The notes: generated by a model from the sequence alone, not told the origin. 64,000 nt of DNA from Apostichopus japonicus (GCF_037975245.1 NC_092569.1:8056501-8120500); one strand, 5' to 3'. Numbered from the stretch's first letter, positions 10,109-20,876 are shown. Numbers and translations: made by a program.

Positions 10109-10790
10109 ATGTGGAATGGCAATATTGTTGAAAACATTTCCCGCGAGGCTGATTTATTACAGCAACCTTCCCGCGCTGGGCCGTGGGTGTCTGTGTGACC
10201 CGTATACCCTGAAGCATGCGATACTAGCCATTGACATTGCCCTTGTGAGTGGGTTTTACAACCTGCGTCCTGGGTTACCTGCCTTCTTGCTTCAGTACAC
10301 AAAACACTATATGATTATCAATAAACCAACAGAAGACTAACATATATTTTTTGTTTACTATTTTTTCTTCTTATTATAGTTTCAAAGGAATAGTGGTGAA
10401 TGAGACGGAATAGTGTATTTTCAAATCCACTATTCCGCTGGAATAGTGGTAAATATTCTAAATTTCGACCCCTGCAGCAGTAGATAATCTGTTTAGCCGG
10501 AAGTTTTCGTTCAATGACAAATTTTGTCACCCAGACAATTTCCATATTAGTTTTAATCTCTTGCAAATAGCACAATGGGAAGCTTTTATTATTTTCATGT
10601 TTTCCTTCATTAATTGAAATGAAACAAGCTAATAAATGACGTTGTTATGGGATATTATCATCAAACAACATCAAAAAACATTATATCGACATCAACTCAT
10701 AAAACCCTGCCTTAATAGATAAGACAAATGAAAAGAAAAGTAATATCTTTTATAGCAGTATTTTAACTTTGAAACCTGTTTGAAACTTAC

Positions 10791-10867
10791 AGGTGCTTCC
10801 ATCCTCTGAACCAAGTAGAAGGAGATCCCGGTGTTCGACAAACAAAGCCTTCAAGAGAGCTGAATTA
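10791..10867 (-). CDS. penultimate coding exon of the host gene (WD40-like)
   Basis: A 77-bp exon between the acceptor AACCTCACAG and the donor CCT|GTAAGT. It reads T|, 25 codons (NSALLKALFVEHRDLLLLG then SEDGST), |T. The last base joins GT of the exon at 882 to give Cys. The hydrophobic run followed by GSEDGS resembles WD40 blade strands b and c. A duplicated acceptor-like copy lies 77 bp upstream, inside the tandem repeat that begins at 10868. The preceding exon must end with two bases in phase, which the candidate at 12394-12474 does not, so at least one exon is unaccounted for. Confidence 0.55.
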
Positions 10868-11190
10868 CTGTGAGGTTCTTTGGACTGGAGGGGATGGAAT
10901 CAGTTATTACACAAGATGTAAGCAATCACATAACAACAGAATTACTGTGAGGCTCACTGGACTGGAGGGGATGGAATCAGTTATTACACAAGATGTAAGC
11001 AATCACAAACGACAGAAATTATCAATCTAGGCATTAATGGATGCCGCCAAGAGTGATTAGGTTTACCGTCAGGCTCGTTGGACTGGAGGGGAAATAATCA
11101 GTTATAACACAAGATGTAAGCAATCAAGAAACGACAGAGACTACAAGAGTAGGCTTTAATGGATGCAGTCATGCGTGATTCAGTTTTGAC
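10868..11190. repeat. tandem repeat of about 77-121 bp, 3 copies
   Basis: The motif GGACTGGAGGGG recurs at 10882, 10959 and 11080, each followed by ATCAGTTAT(T/A)ACACAAGATG and TAAGCAATCA. The third unit has about 44 extra bases. The repeat abuts the 3' splice site of the exon ending at 10867 and has duplicated that acceptor. Confidence 0.75.
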
Positions 11191-12393
11191 AGGTAGGGAG
11201 GGCGGCATAAGGGTGGAATAATTTTTAAGATAACATTTTACCAATCAAAGATATATCATCATGCGACAAACTGGATATACTTTAGTAGTTTAAAATATAA
11301 AGTAGAGTCTATATGAAACTGAACATTAAATGGATACAGTTTAGAGGGATAAAAGTGTGAAAATGGGAAGGGTGAAGAGGCTGGGAAGTGTAGGTGTCTA
11401 GCCTTTCACAGGAAACACTTAAAGTTCACCTATGATGAATATCAGTATCTTTTAATCATAATAACGATCTTTCCATACCTTGAACCCTTCCTTGCTGTCT
11501 CCCCATCTCCTGCCTTCACCCTAACCCCTCCAGCCTTAATATCCAAAACAAAGCCATTTCCTTCAGCCTTGTAACATATGTTCAGATTTCGTCTTTCAGA
11601 AGAATCAAATAACTGATGACAGAAAAATATTTATCACAGAGATTTTTGTGAAGTAACTCAACCTTCTATTGCAAATCAACCCCCCCCCCACCCCCCCCCC
11701 CACAACCCCTTGTTTTATGAAAGTGTAGAGTTGGTCACGCATTAACGCATTAAACACATTACCCAAAGGAACAAAGAAAGTGCCCTCAAAGGGTACTATT
11801 GATGGACCAAAATTTACCCTTGTTACACAGCTCCTATCTTCTATGTATTGGTTAGCATTTGGTGCATTAGGATTACGTAGGAAGATCTTATTTGGAAGAG
11901 GTTTGCAGATCTCTTTTGCATTTTTCAGCTAATTTTGTCTTTGTCTCAGCCTGCAGGAAAGTTTCTTTGCTAGGAAAGCACCAAAATGAACAGCTGACAT
12001 TTTCATTGGCTAAGAGCAGGTTAAATAGCAGAGGGTGGACTAAAACTGAGGAATTTGCATCAAGACTGAGATGTTACTGTTCAAAAGTACAATGTAATCA
12101 AGCCAGGAAACTTCTTAAGCTTAAGGACTGTCTTTATAACTCTTATAAATGTGTTTTCAAACTTTGTGCATTGGCTTTAAAGTTACATTTTGAAATCCTT
12201 GTTTCTTTTAGTAATTTGATATAATGAAATATTCAATGTTACCGACACAGACATGGTTTTTCTGCTTTACAGAAGATGTTCCTTACCCCTATTATCAGGC
12301 ACATATATCTCAATGGTGGTGAAAAAGGGGGGGGGGGCAGGGCAATAATGTGTAGGGGTCTTATTCCTTAATGAATATGCATGATTTCCTTAC
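11191..12393. other. no recognisable gene; intronic or intergenic
   Basis: Contains a C-rich tract at 11680-11701 and a G-run at 12327-12337. A plus-strand open frame from 11892 to 12224 has no recognisable domain and looks random. Confidence 0.4.
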
Positions 12394-12474
12394 CTGTACA
12401 TGAAGTGTTTGATTGCAACCTTTTTGACTGTCCTTCACTGCCGCCACTGAAGATCAGTATGGGTACCTTCTTAG
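12394..12474 (-). CDS. candidate internal exon of the host gene
   Basis: An 81-bp symmetric exon (two bases, 26 codons, one base) between the acceptor AGTTTACAG and the donor ACAG|GTAAGG. It encodes KKVPILIFSGGSEGQSKRLQ followed by SNTSCT. The strand-turn-strand 'PILIFSGGSEG' would suit a WD40-type blade. Splice sites are good, but 81 bp of open frame is weak evidence alone, and its phase does not join 10867 directly. Confidence 0.35.
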
Positions 12475-12544
12475 CTGTAAACTTGAAAAGAGAAGATATC
12501 GTTGTGACAACAAACACATTTACATCTTGATGAAAGCAGTCAGC

Positions 12545-12790
12545 TATAAAAAAGCATGAAAATGGCTCTATATCATTTGAGTTAAGAGATTGAGTTAACC
12601 TCTCCATAAAATGCAAGAAACTGGCTTATACCATTCAAGTAAAGGGGTTGATAAACCTCTCCATGAGAGAAACATAAACTTGTTCTTCACCATTTGAGTA
12701 AAGAGGGTTGATGAAATCTCTCTATAAGAAAAACAAGAAACTTGCTAATAACATTCCAGTAAAGGGGTTGACTAAACTCTCCATATTCAT
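12545..12790. repeat. minisatellite, about 60-bp unit x 4
   Basis: Diverged units centred on CATTTGAGTAAAG and GGGGTTGA(T/C)(A/T)AA, ending CTCTCCAT. The CATT anchors fall at 12574, 12632, 12691 and 12752. Confidence 0.75.
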
Positions 12791-13526
12791 GAAACATAGG
12801 AATAGTAAAATAATTTGAGAGTTACTTAAATTATTGATGATTTTAAGTCAAATCACTCCCAGAAAATTTGGAAATTAAACCAATTTCATCGAATGCAGTG
12901 ATTACTTAACGCTAGGAAAGCGATAAAGCAGCCTGCTTGTAAGGACAACTCTTGACTTCAAAATTGACATAATTACAAAACATGTAAATCTTCCACACCA
13001 GGAGAGGTAAAAATACATCCCAATAGCAGTTGCTCAACCACAGAGAGATGATTTTCTTACATTAGGCTTTCTGTTTAATAAAGGTTATGTGGCAACTGTA
13101 TGCAAAGTGAGTAAAATCATCTGGGTAGAAACATTGAAAATGTCTTTCATTTTCATAACAATGTACAGGTCATTTATATACAAAAATATATTCTTAGCTA
13201 AAGCTTGCATTTCAATGAAGCCTTGAGTTCAGAGTACAATGTCAGCTAACCAAACCTGACAACCTGCTAACTTTATCACATTTTAAACAATTCGTAAACA
13301 TAATTATAAAACAAAAGTAAAGCTTTGGGTGAACATCTATCATCTACCATGATGACATTATAGATCACCCACTGTGAAAAACTTTCTGTGGTAATGAGGG
13401 CTTATTTACCATGCTTACCAAGTCACATTCCAGCAACCATTTCTAGAGTTACGATGAACTAAGATATTGAGATGGGGTTTTCATCTAAAAATATTGAATA
13501 TTTAAATATCTGTCTCCCCTGTAAAG
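12791..13526. other. no recognisable feature
   Basis: AT-rich and non-repetitive within the window, with no supported exon. It may be intronic to the host gene. Confidence 0.4.
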
Positions 13527-14118
13527 TAAGGTGACCATATTTTCCAGACTGGAATCAGGGACATTTATTGCGTGACTGATATGGGGGAGGGGTCTAAGGG
13601 GAGGGGGTGTCCCCCTCTCCTTTGGAAAATTTTCAAGTGCCTCAGGTGCTAAGATGTAAACTGGTGATACTTAGAAGCACTTTTTAAATCAATTTTATTT
13701 TCAAAAATGTAGCTTTTTTTTAGATGAAATTCACTTACTTTAAGTGGTTCTTTGAGAGCTTGTGAGTTGCTTGTGTCATAAATTTGTGATCAATTGGAAA
13801 AATCTATTTTCTTCAATACTTCATTGGTGCACACAAGACATATACTGAAATGGGTTCTGACTTGCAGCATGGCTTTCACCGTTTCAACCTTCAGCTGAGA
13901 TTTCCCTGAGTTCCATAAGTCATTCATGAGAGGAAACACCCTTTCTACTAGCTGATGCATTACTCCCCGGAAGTTTGTTTTTACAATAATGTGGGATATT
14001 TTCGAAATTCCTTAACATTTTGACGAATCGGGGACATTTTCGGGGACTATTGTTCATCGGGGACAGCACACTGTAATCGGGGACTCTCCCCGAAAATCGG
14101 GGACCTCTGGTCACCTTA
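13527..14118. mobile_element. hAT-type MITE, 592 bp, perfect 8-bp TSD
   Basis: Ends TAAGGTGACCA and TGGTCACCTTA (reading inward from each side) are inverted. The octamer CTGTAAAG flanks both (13519-13526 and 14119-14126). The right arm is built of repeated CGGGGAC motifs. A partial, inverted relative lies at 20877-21285. Confidence 0.85.
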
Positions 14119-14126
14119 CTGTAAAG

Positions 14127-14532
14127 TGTGTCACAATTGTATGTCAAAGGTCATTTGGGGTCACCAGGGGTCAAATTGTGAAAACCTTGTAAACATGATA
14201 TCTCAATAAATGAACCTTGGGCAGATCTCATATACTTGCTATGAAGGTGAATAACATTGAGTAAACAATGAGCCAACTGATTTTGGTGGAGGTCAATGTT
14301 CATTTGGTGACAATTAACAGGTCAATCGTGCATGCATTGTAAACATGTCACATTCACTGTACATTACGTCAGATTCATGAAGAAAACTGCTCATGAATGT
14401 TACAACATGAATGAAACCACAATGCGTTTTTCATTCTGGTTATATTGTACTTAACATCAGGCTTCAAAGCACTTTTCGGACAGTATAAGCAGCAGGAATG
14501 TCCTGTTGCTACAGATTAAGGACAGTACCACT
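14127..14532. other. no gene; repeat-like spacer
   Basis: Contains GGTCATTTGGGGTCACCAGG-type phrases that look like an old interspersed repeat, then the lead-in to the next tandem array. Nothing else is supported. Confidence 0.35.
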
Positions 14533-15001
14533 GCTTTGAAGCATGATAAGATATGGCAGTATAGAGTGGTACTATCAATATAGTTAGATAAAGATTAGGA
14601 ACTGCTCATCCTGTCAGTATGAGTGCTTTGAAGCATGGTATGTGAGGAGAGTATAGAGTGGTACTACTATTAGAATCAGATAAAGATTAGGAACTGTTCA
14701 TACTGTCAGTATGTTATGACAGAACAGTATACGGAAGTATTAGCATTTAGATCAGATAAAGGTTGAGAACTATTCATAATATTAAAACAAGTGCTTTGAA
14801 GCATGATATGAGAGGACAGTAAAGAGTGGTACTACCATTAGAATCAGATTATGATGAGGAACTGCTCATACTGTCAATATGTGTGCTTTGAAGCATGATA
14901 TTTTAGTACAGTATAGGGTGGTATTAACATTAGAATTAGATAAGCATGAGGAACTGTTCATACTGTCAGTATGTTATGACAGGACAGTATAGGGTGGTAA
15001 A
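14533..15001. repeat. tandem array with 260-bp higher-order period
   Basis: Three units of about 87 bp form a block that repeats: GCTTTGAAGCATG at 14533 and 14624, then a unit beginning GTATGTTATGACAG at 14709. The same order recurs 260 bp later at 14793, 14884 and 14969. All units share AGAATCAGAT and GAGGAACTG(C/T)TCATACTGTC segments. Confidence 0.8.
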
Positions 15002-16224
15002 ATTTCAAAGAACACAACTGACTGACAAATTAAATGATACACTTGGATTGCATGTTGCATTTAATTCATCTATTCATTTAGGATAAATTTCCTGTTTCAC
15101 TAATTTGACTAGTTTATGGAAAACTGTTGTGCATGTTGTTCATGCACCAATATAAACTTGAACAGTAAACTTATGACTTGTGAATTAAAACCATTCTTAT
15201 TACTGTATTTCTTCCTCCACTTAACAGGAAATGCTACAGTAATTACAGCTTTCTGAAACTTTAGACTATGTAACTTGGCTGCAAATTGGACAAAAAGATT
15301 CTTTACCGCAGTCACAAATTTATTTTTGCTTAAACACTTTGACATAGCCATTACTTAATTACTGAAGACTTAAATGTAAGCATTAAATCTACATACAAGC
15401 TGAGGTTGAAGGCCATTACATACACTGGTGCACCCTAGTGCTGATAGTCGTAATTGATTTATCGCCAGTATTCGCAATTACACTTTGGAAGTTCGATTAC
15501 TCTCCTCAAAACCGAAGTTGAGATTACTCGACAAGCTAGCACTACACATATTCTGCTTTGAGTAGCTTAACCTATCAATACAACACTAAAGCAATGTGGC
15601 AAATGTATGTGGTTTTCAAAATGCTATAATAGCTCTGTGCTGTGTTAAAAATCAGCAAGCACCTGCTCTGGTTAGATTCATGCATTTACTTGTCAGTAGT
15701 ACGATTGTTCTGCAGTGCAACATTCAATCCTAGCAATGTTTAATCATTGCACATGGTCGCAAATTCGTAATTATTAATCTTTTACGTTTGCCAAAGTATT
15801 TGTCAGTTCTTCAAACATGTTTACAATAACTTCATTACCAACCTGGTTCACATTTATCGGATGTCTGATCGAGTGTGGTGTAGTTTTCAATGTGCAAAAT
15901 ATACGCCTGCTATCGGGCTAGGCTTGAGCCTAGCCTAGAACGTTGAACGTCCTTCTACAGAAATCTCTTGCATACTTATCATCACACCGCTGCAAGGTGC
16001 TACAACTATTCATTGTTTTACATGTTTGCTTTTATTAGTGCTAGTAGTTGCAGTATCCTTGTAGATTCATTCGAAAGTGTTTTATCTACTATGAAGGATT
16101 TTAAGGAACGTTGTAGATGGAAAGTTTTTCACAGTTTTTGATTAGTAGAAGTTTTAACATGATTTAGACACCACACGTTACGACAGGGAAGAATAAAGAA
16201 ATAAAGACAGAGCACGCCCATACA
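15002..16224. other. no recognisable gene
   Basis: AT-rich. A minus-strand open frame at 15109-15351 has no family signature. No tandem repeat or terminal inverted repeat is seen. Confidence 0.4.
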
Positions 16225-16600
16225 AAAAAGTCCTGCACAAAATCATGCAGGATTTAATGCAGGATTTATGCCAGGATTTGGCCACATCCTGCAGGATTTA
16301 TGTAGGATTCCTACAGAAAAATTTGCAGGATTTTTAAAGGACTATGCAGGATAATTTACAGGATTGTACAGGACTTTTGAAAGACTTATGCAAGATACTA
16401 TGGAGGATTGTACAGGACTTTTGATAGACTATGCAAGATAATTTCCTGGATTGTACAGGATTTACGAAAGACTATGCAAGATAATTTACAGGATTGTACA
16501 GGACTCTTGAAAGACTATGCAAGATAATTTACAGGATTGTACAGGACTTTTGAAAGACTATGCAAGATAATTTACAGGATTGTACAGGACTTTGCAAAAT
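16225..16600. repeat. minisatellite of 43-bp unit, with a degenerate TGCAGGAT leader
   Basis: From about 16390 a 43-bp unit built on GACTATGCAAGATAATTTAC, AGGATTGTACAGGAC and TTTTGAAA repeats about five times (spacing exactly 43 bp between 16513 and 16556). The preceding 150 bp is a looser run of TGCAGGATTTA words. Homogeneity rises towards the right end. Confidence 0.85.
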
Positions 16601-16694
16601 GTAAACCGTGTAAAGGACTTTTTTTAAGTGAATACACCAAATGTGCATTTCTCTCGCAATCCCCTTATTTTCAATTTTTTTAGTTTGTATCAAA

Positions 16695-17082
16695 TGATGG
16701 TGGACGGTGTGAACTTCGATTACATTGTATGCAAGGCTACCATGGTTGGCCTTGGACCTACTCATTGGCTAACTTGGTGTGAAGCATACTACAGGTACTA
16801 GCAATCCATGTAATTATTAAGTTCAATAACAATTGGGGGCAGAAACACACACAATTCAAATCACTTCTTGGGCTTCTTAGGTAGAAGTAATTGATGGTGG
16901 ACGGTGTGAACTTCGATTACATTGTATGCAAGGCTACCATGGTTGGCCTTGGACCTACTCATTGGCTAACTTGGTGTGAAGCATACTACTAGCAATCCAT
17001 GTAATTATTAAGTTCAATAACAATTGGGGGCAGAAACACACACAATTCAAATCACTTCTTGGGCTTCTTAGGCAGAAGTAAT
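16695..17082. repeat. recent tandem duplication, 197-bp offset
   Basis: TGATGGTGGACGGTGTGAAC begins at 16695 and again at 16892. The two copies are nearly identical over about 190 bp, through CAATTGGGGGCAGAAACACA and TTCTTGGGCTTCTTAGG. The second lacks about six bases after GCATACTAC, so the duplication is young. Confidence 0.9.
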
Positions 17083-17363
17083 TGTGGTTACAGAGCAAAA
17101 TTTCTAATGGTAGTCATGTAGTCCAAGACGACCAAGTTCTTGTTTGTGCATCCAAAATCAGCTTTGGAGTTCTTTCTAGTTGTTTATATCAAATTCAAAT
17201 TGCAACTAAATACCCCCAAACAGGTAAACTGGTTAATTCAATTCACCAACCTACACTTATACAGTCTACATTTAAACTACAATGTACATTCTATGTTCAT
17301 TGACATACTGGTCATTTTATTTTGCTACATTCTGTTTGGCCTGCTTTTCTGAGGAACAACCAG

Positions 17364-17383
17364 AAAAAAAAAAAAAAAAAAAA
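17364..17383 (+). repeat. A20 tract
   Basis: Twenty consecutive A residues. It could be a retroposon tail, but no retroposon body is recognisable upstream. Confidence 0.6.
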
Positions 17384-17509
17384 TCAAATTTTTTAATCAT
17401 CAACAAATTTGCCATGAATTATGCAACCACAGCATACCTTTTTGGGTATAAGTATTAAGAAATATTTGAAATGAACAAGTTACTGTTTTTAACCACCGCG
17501 GTTTAAAGC

Positions 17510-18631
17510 AAGGGCGGCGGAAGTAATGTTAATCTGGGGGGCACCGGCGTCGAAGGGCACTTTGCAGAAATTCGATTGGACTGATGCAGCCTGATATTTA
17601 GTACCCTTTATAACTCTTATTGTATTATCTTATTTGCGTATACACATCACTCCATCAACGCCCCCTCCCAGTGGCCAATCTAGAGGTATTGGTCAGGGGG
17701 CGAGAATGGTCTGTAGGCCGGGGGCGCTTTCGACACTATCTAAGCAGAGCGCCACCACAGGTTGGCGCAGAGCGTACAGAAATATTTTGAGTAAAGATTC
17801 TCCCATAGATCACCGGAAATGATCCTTTCCGGGCCTTGCTAATTTGCAGATAAACGAAGAATAAATAGGTGTCATCGCCATTTTGTCAGAAAATTACACC
17901 AACAAAATGTGACAAATGTCAATAGGTATTTGAGAGCGCAATAAAAAAGTCAATAATCGCGAATAAGTAAAAAGTGGTGAAAAGCTGAAAAGGGCGCCAG
18001 CAGTCATTTTGAGTCCGTCAGGGGGGCATCCGTCCCCTCTGACTGTATGGACGCTCCGCCACTGCCCCCCCCCCCTCAAAGAAAAAATGCATACTAGCAC
18101 TGCAATATCCAATGTGCAAATTGGAAACAAGGAACAAGTTTTCTTTTGAGACAAAATGAGGTGAAATCATTATAAAGTCAAAGTCCATGGACACGCCATC
18201 GATACATGCATGAAAGCAAATTCATGAAATATGTCAAAATACGAAAGGATGGGGTAGGTTATGAGATATTAAAACTAAACTCATTATTCATAGTAGGCTA
18301 TAAATGGCTTCTGCTTATTACAAAGTAACAATGTAATATAGCAATGTATTTTTGGAAATGTATTAGGATTTTTTTGACAAATTGAATATGCATAATGGCA
18401 CTCACCAGAATGTTAGAAGCCTTGTGGCAGTAAACATTTGAGTTTGACCCACAGAAATTCATTAATACTTCTAAATTAGGATTAGATCTCTTACTGAAAT
18501 ATCGCTGACCTAATAAGGTGATCAAGAGTACAATTTTTTATGTAGAAAACGGGCAAATTTTTAACCTGAGGAAAAGTGGGGGGGGGGGCACGTGGCCCCT
18601 GTGCCCCCCCCCCCCGGTTCTGCCGCCCTTG
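17510..18631. mobile_element. hAT-like non-autonomous element, 1.12 kb
   Basis: Left end CAAGGGCGGCGGAA and right end TTCTGCCGCCCTTG are inverted with one mismatch. The flanking octamers GTTTAAAG (17502-17509) and GTTGAAAG (18632-18639) match at 7 of 8. The arms carry GGGGGGCACCGG and GTGCCCCCCCC tracts. It contains a probable nested element at 17669-18064 and an exon-like segment at 18406-18493. Confidence 0.75.
17669..18064. mobile_element. probable nested MITE
   Basis: CAGTGGCC...GGCGCTTTC at the left and GGACGCTCCGCCACTG at the right share a short inverted end (CAGTGGC/GCCACTG) and G- or C-rich arms. The flanks are both C-rich, so a TSD cannot be read with certainty. The right arm ending in CGCTCCGCCACTG is a typical transposon terminus. 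Confidence 0.45.
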
Positions 18632-18639
18632 GTTGAAAG

Positions 18640-19083
18640 TTTTATTTTGAAAATGATCAGTTAAGAAGTCACAGGCCTGAATGAGTCAATACAATCTCAA
18701 CAATCTTACCAGAACAAAAAGTCTGTCACCCATCCTTCATGCATGTTGTTAGTTCCAAGTTACACGTTTCTTAGTCCAAAGACTTGATGTGACCATCTGA
18801 AAACAAATATTTGTGATGATTATATACAATTACTACAGGATAAGGTGAACATTCGATTCTCACAAGTTGCATTTCAAATCTTTCTGAGCAAAGTTTGGAA
18901 ATTTATTTATCTTTTCCAACATTACACAGTGAAGGACTACGTTGTGATATTTGGATATGAACATGAATATTCTAAATGTCTATTTCAACTTGTGATAGAT
19001 TCTGACCAAAGTTGCACCCATCCATTAAATATAGAAAGTATTGGAAATGATTTAAATTTCTTTTTCAGGAGGGTTGTTTTTGC
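18640..19083. other. no supported gene
   Basis: An acceptor/donor-bounded 89-bp stretch on the minus strand (about 18709-18797) has stops in all three frames. A plus-strand open frame from 18845 has no domain and runs into the next transposon. Confidence 0.4.
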
Positions 19084-19089
19084 CTATTG

Positions 19090-19784
19090 CAGGGATGTAA
19101 GTGCAGCCCAAAAAAAAACCGGAAAAAATATTCGGAGACCCCAGGTGAATGCCGTCCTAACACATCCTACTCCTAGCTCTGACTACTTACACACTATCGT
19201 TATGTTAGGCTAGCTCAAAAGTATTAGCGCTAACACATCTTACCCCTAGTTCTTACTACTTACACACTATCGTTATGTTAGGCTAGCTCATAGTTACGAA
19301 TACGTCGCAGCGAACTACGGAATAAAAAACAGTCTCACATTCGAATGCGATCACAAATATCGACTTTCATATGCGTATCCCGTAGATTTCCGCCGCTCAC
19401 AAATATCACAGCAGTTACGAAGATATATTTATTAGCAGTCCAATCAACATGAATTAGGCAAGGTTTTTCAACGACAGAAATGAGCTATAGCGATTTGAAG
19501 TTCGCACGTACGCAACGATATTCACATGGCACAATGTTGTACAGTGCAATGCGATGATGCGAAACTGGAAATGGTATTTTGAGTGATCTATGAGTGAAAA
19601 TTGAAGTTAGCTTGCTACAACGGGCCAGGCATTTTTGCCGCGTTGTGTCTTTGATATTCGAACAATTTTGTGGAACTTTATTGGAATTTAAAAAAAAAAC
19701 GGATTTCCGTAAAAATACGGAAGACTTATTGGAATTAAAAAAAAAACCGGATTTCCGTAAAAATCCGGAAGACTTACATCCCTG
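19090..19784. mobile_element. non-autonomous DNA transposon, 695 bp, CAGGGATGTAAGT ends
   Basis: Left end CAGGGATGTAAGT and right end ACTTACATCCCTG are exact inverted copies, flanked on both sides by CTATTG (19084-19089 and 19785-19790). The right arm has a duplicated 48-bp segment with CGGATTTCCGTAAAAAT palindromes (about 19681-19776). The interior carries a 61-bp direct duplication at 19157-19217 and 19230-19290. The ends are hAT-like, but the duplication is 6 bp rather than 8. Confidence 0.75.
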
Positions 19785-19790
19785 CTATTG

Positions 19791-20876
19791 GCTATAACTT
19801 CACACCCCTTGCAGTTTAGGAACTAGGTCTTTGTGTGTTGTGAACCCCAAACCCTAGTGTCCAAACCTACAAACCTGAATTAATCAAGCATGTAGCAATG
19901 CAAAAATAGTAGGCTAGGCTATACAGTTTACAAAGGTTATGCAATCACACTAACAAGTATAATGGAAAGCCTAGGCCTAAGCCTGCTACGGTGACCCTCA
20001 CACAATACATCAATAGGCTACATAATACCTGGACTAGTAATAGTATATAAAGTTATAAATAATATTTGAATAGAGCAGGGTATAAGTACTATAACTAAGC
20101 TAGAGATAGGCCTCACATGGGATACAGCAGGCCTAACGTAGGGCCAATGCATTGGCAGTAACGTTATCAATGTTATGGCCTTGGAATTGAGTAGCACAGG
20201 CCTAAAAGTAAAAAGTTTCAACCTTCGAAACCAACTAGTATTTCTCTTCATTGAGCCTGGATAGTAGCCCAACACAGTTACCAACTCGTGGTGTGTTCCC
20301 CTTATCACAAAGTGTTCCTCCAAAGCCATCTTAAAGAAAAATATGTGACTGAAGAATGTGGACGTTTTAGAAGTTGGAATTCACTACTGCATTTTCAGGC
20401 AATGAAGTTTTCCATCTTAAGGGTTAGCTCCCAGAAGAAGGATACGCGCTACACCTGAACGTACCATGGCCAGCAGCTGTGGTAACATAACATTGTACTT
20501 TTACATTTTAGGCCGTCTTCTATCCTGTTTAACGCTTCCTTTGCTCACTTTTCGGGTGTCTGGTGTGATTGAAACTTCAAATGCGAAGGATAATCGTAAG
20601 AATCATAATTTACTATGCCAAAAAAAAACAGTTCTTGCACATTACTGTAAAAATGTAGTAAAACGGTGGAATTTTAAGTGATTGCGGGAGTCCGAATTTG
20701 GGGCAACTGACCAATCACAGGGCTGCTTCTAGTGACCTATTAAGCCGGCTGGCTGCGAATTTTTTCCCAGCGCGGTAAAGGCCTCATTTGCATACCTCGC
20801 TTCTCATTGGCTGTGTGTTGCACTTTTGATGCTGAATTGGGAAGTTATTGCTTACGCTATGCGTGTGTATATACAT
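19791..20876. other. unassigned region with a promoter-like patch
   Basis: Rich in AGGCCTAGGC-like words (19910-20140). At 20711-20810 a CCAAT, an ATTTGCAT octamer (20786-20793) and a reverse CCAAT (ATTGG, 20806-20810) lie within 100 bp, a combination seen in some metazoan promoters. A minus-strand ATG frame at 20018-20329 lies about 380 bp away, but its only GT donor is poor and its product is not recognised. No gene is called. Confidence 0.3.

Larger units (their letters stand above)
1139..10474. mobile_element. hAT-like non-autonomous element split by three later insertions
   Basis: The left end CAGGGGTCAAAATTT (1139) and right end AAATTTCGACCCCTG (10474) are inverted copies with one mismatch. 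Both ends carry subterminal ACTATTCCG/CGGAATAG motifs in inverted arrangement (for example 1157-1165, 1212-1222 and 10385-10445). Direct CAGCAG hexamers flank the two ends (1133-1138 and 10475-10480). Removing the three internal insertions with their duplications leaves about 2.2 kb, a plausible size. No transposase is seen. The short, partly low-complexity TSD leaves open that these are ends of two separate copies. Confidence 0.5.
883..10790 (-). other. last intron of the host gene, 9.9 kb, filled with nested transposons
   Basis: The interval between the donor CCT|GTAAGT (minus strand, at 10790) and the acceptor at 883. Nearly all of it belongs to elements annotated separately. Short parts with nothing recognisable are 883-1138, 8258-8539, 9481-9939 and 10475-10784. 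Confidence 0.55.

Noticed and set aside
11475-11560. Minus-strand exon candidate in the G/A-rich stretch near 11.5 kb
   Set aside because: Low-complexity sequence, phase incompatible with the neighbouring exons, and no conserved feature.
18709-18797. WD40-like exon on the minus strand (GHIKSLD ... LTTCMKDG)
   Set aside because: Splice sites are good and the phrase is suggestive, but every frame has stops, including two in the WD40-like frame. At most it is an exon relic.
20018-20329. First coding exon (MALEEHFVIRGTHHELV...) on the minus strand near the CCAAT/octamer patch
   Set aside because: No recognisable domain, a poor donor (AAG|GTTGAA), and no phase link to other exons.
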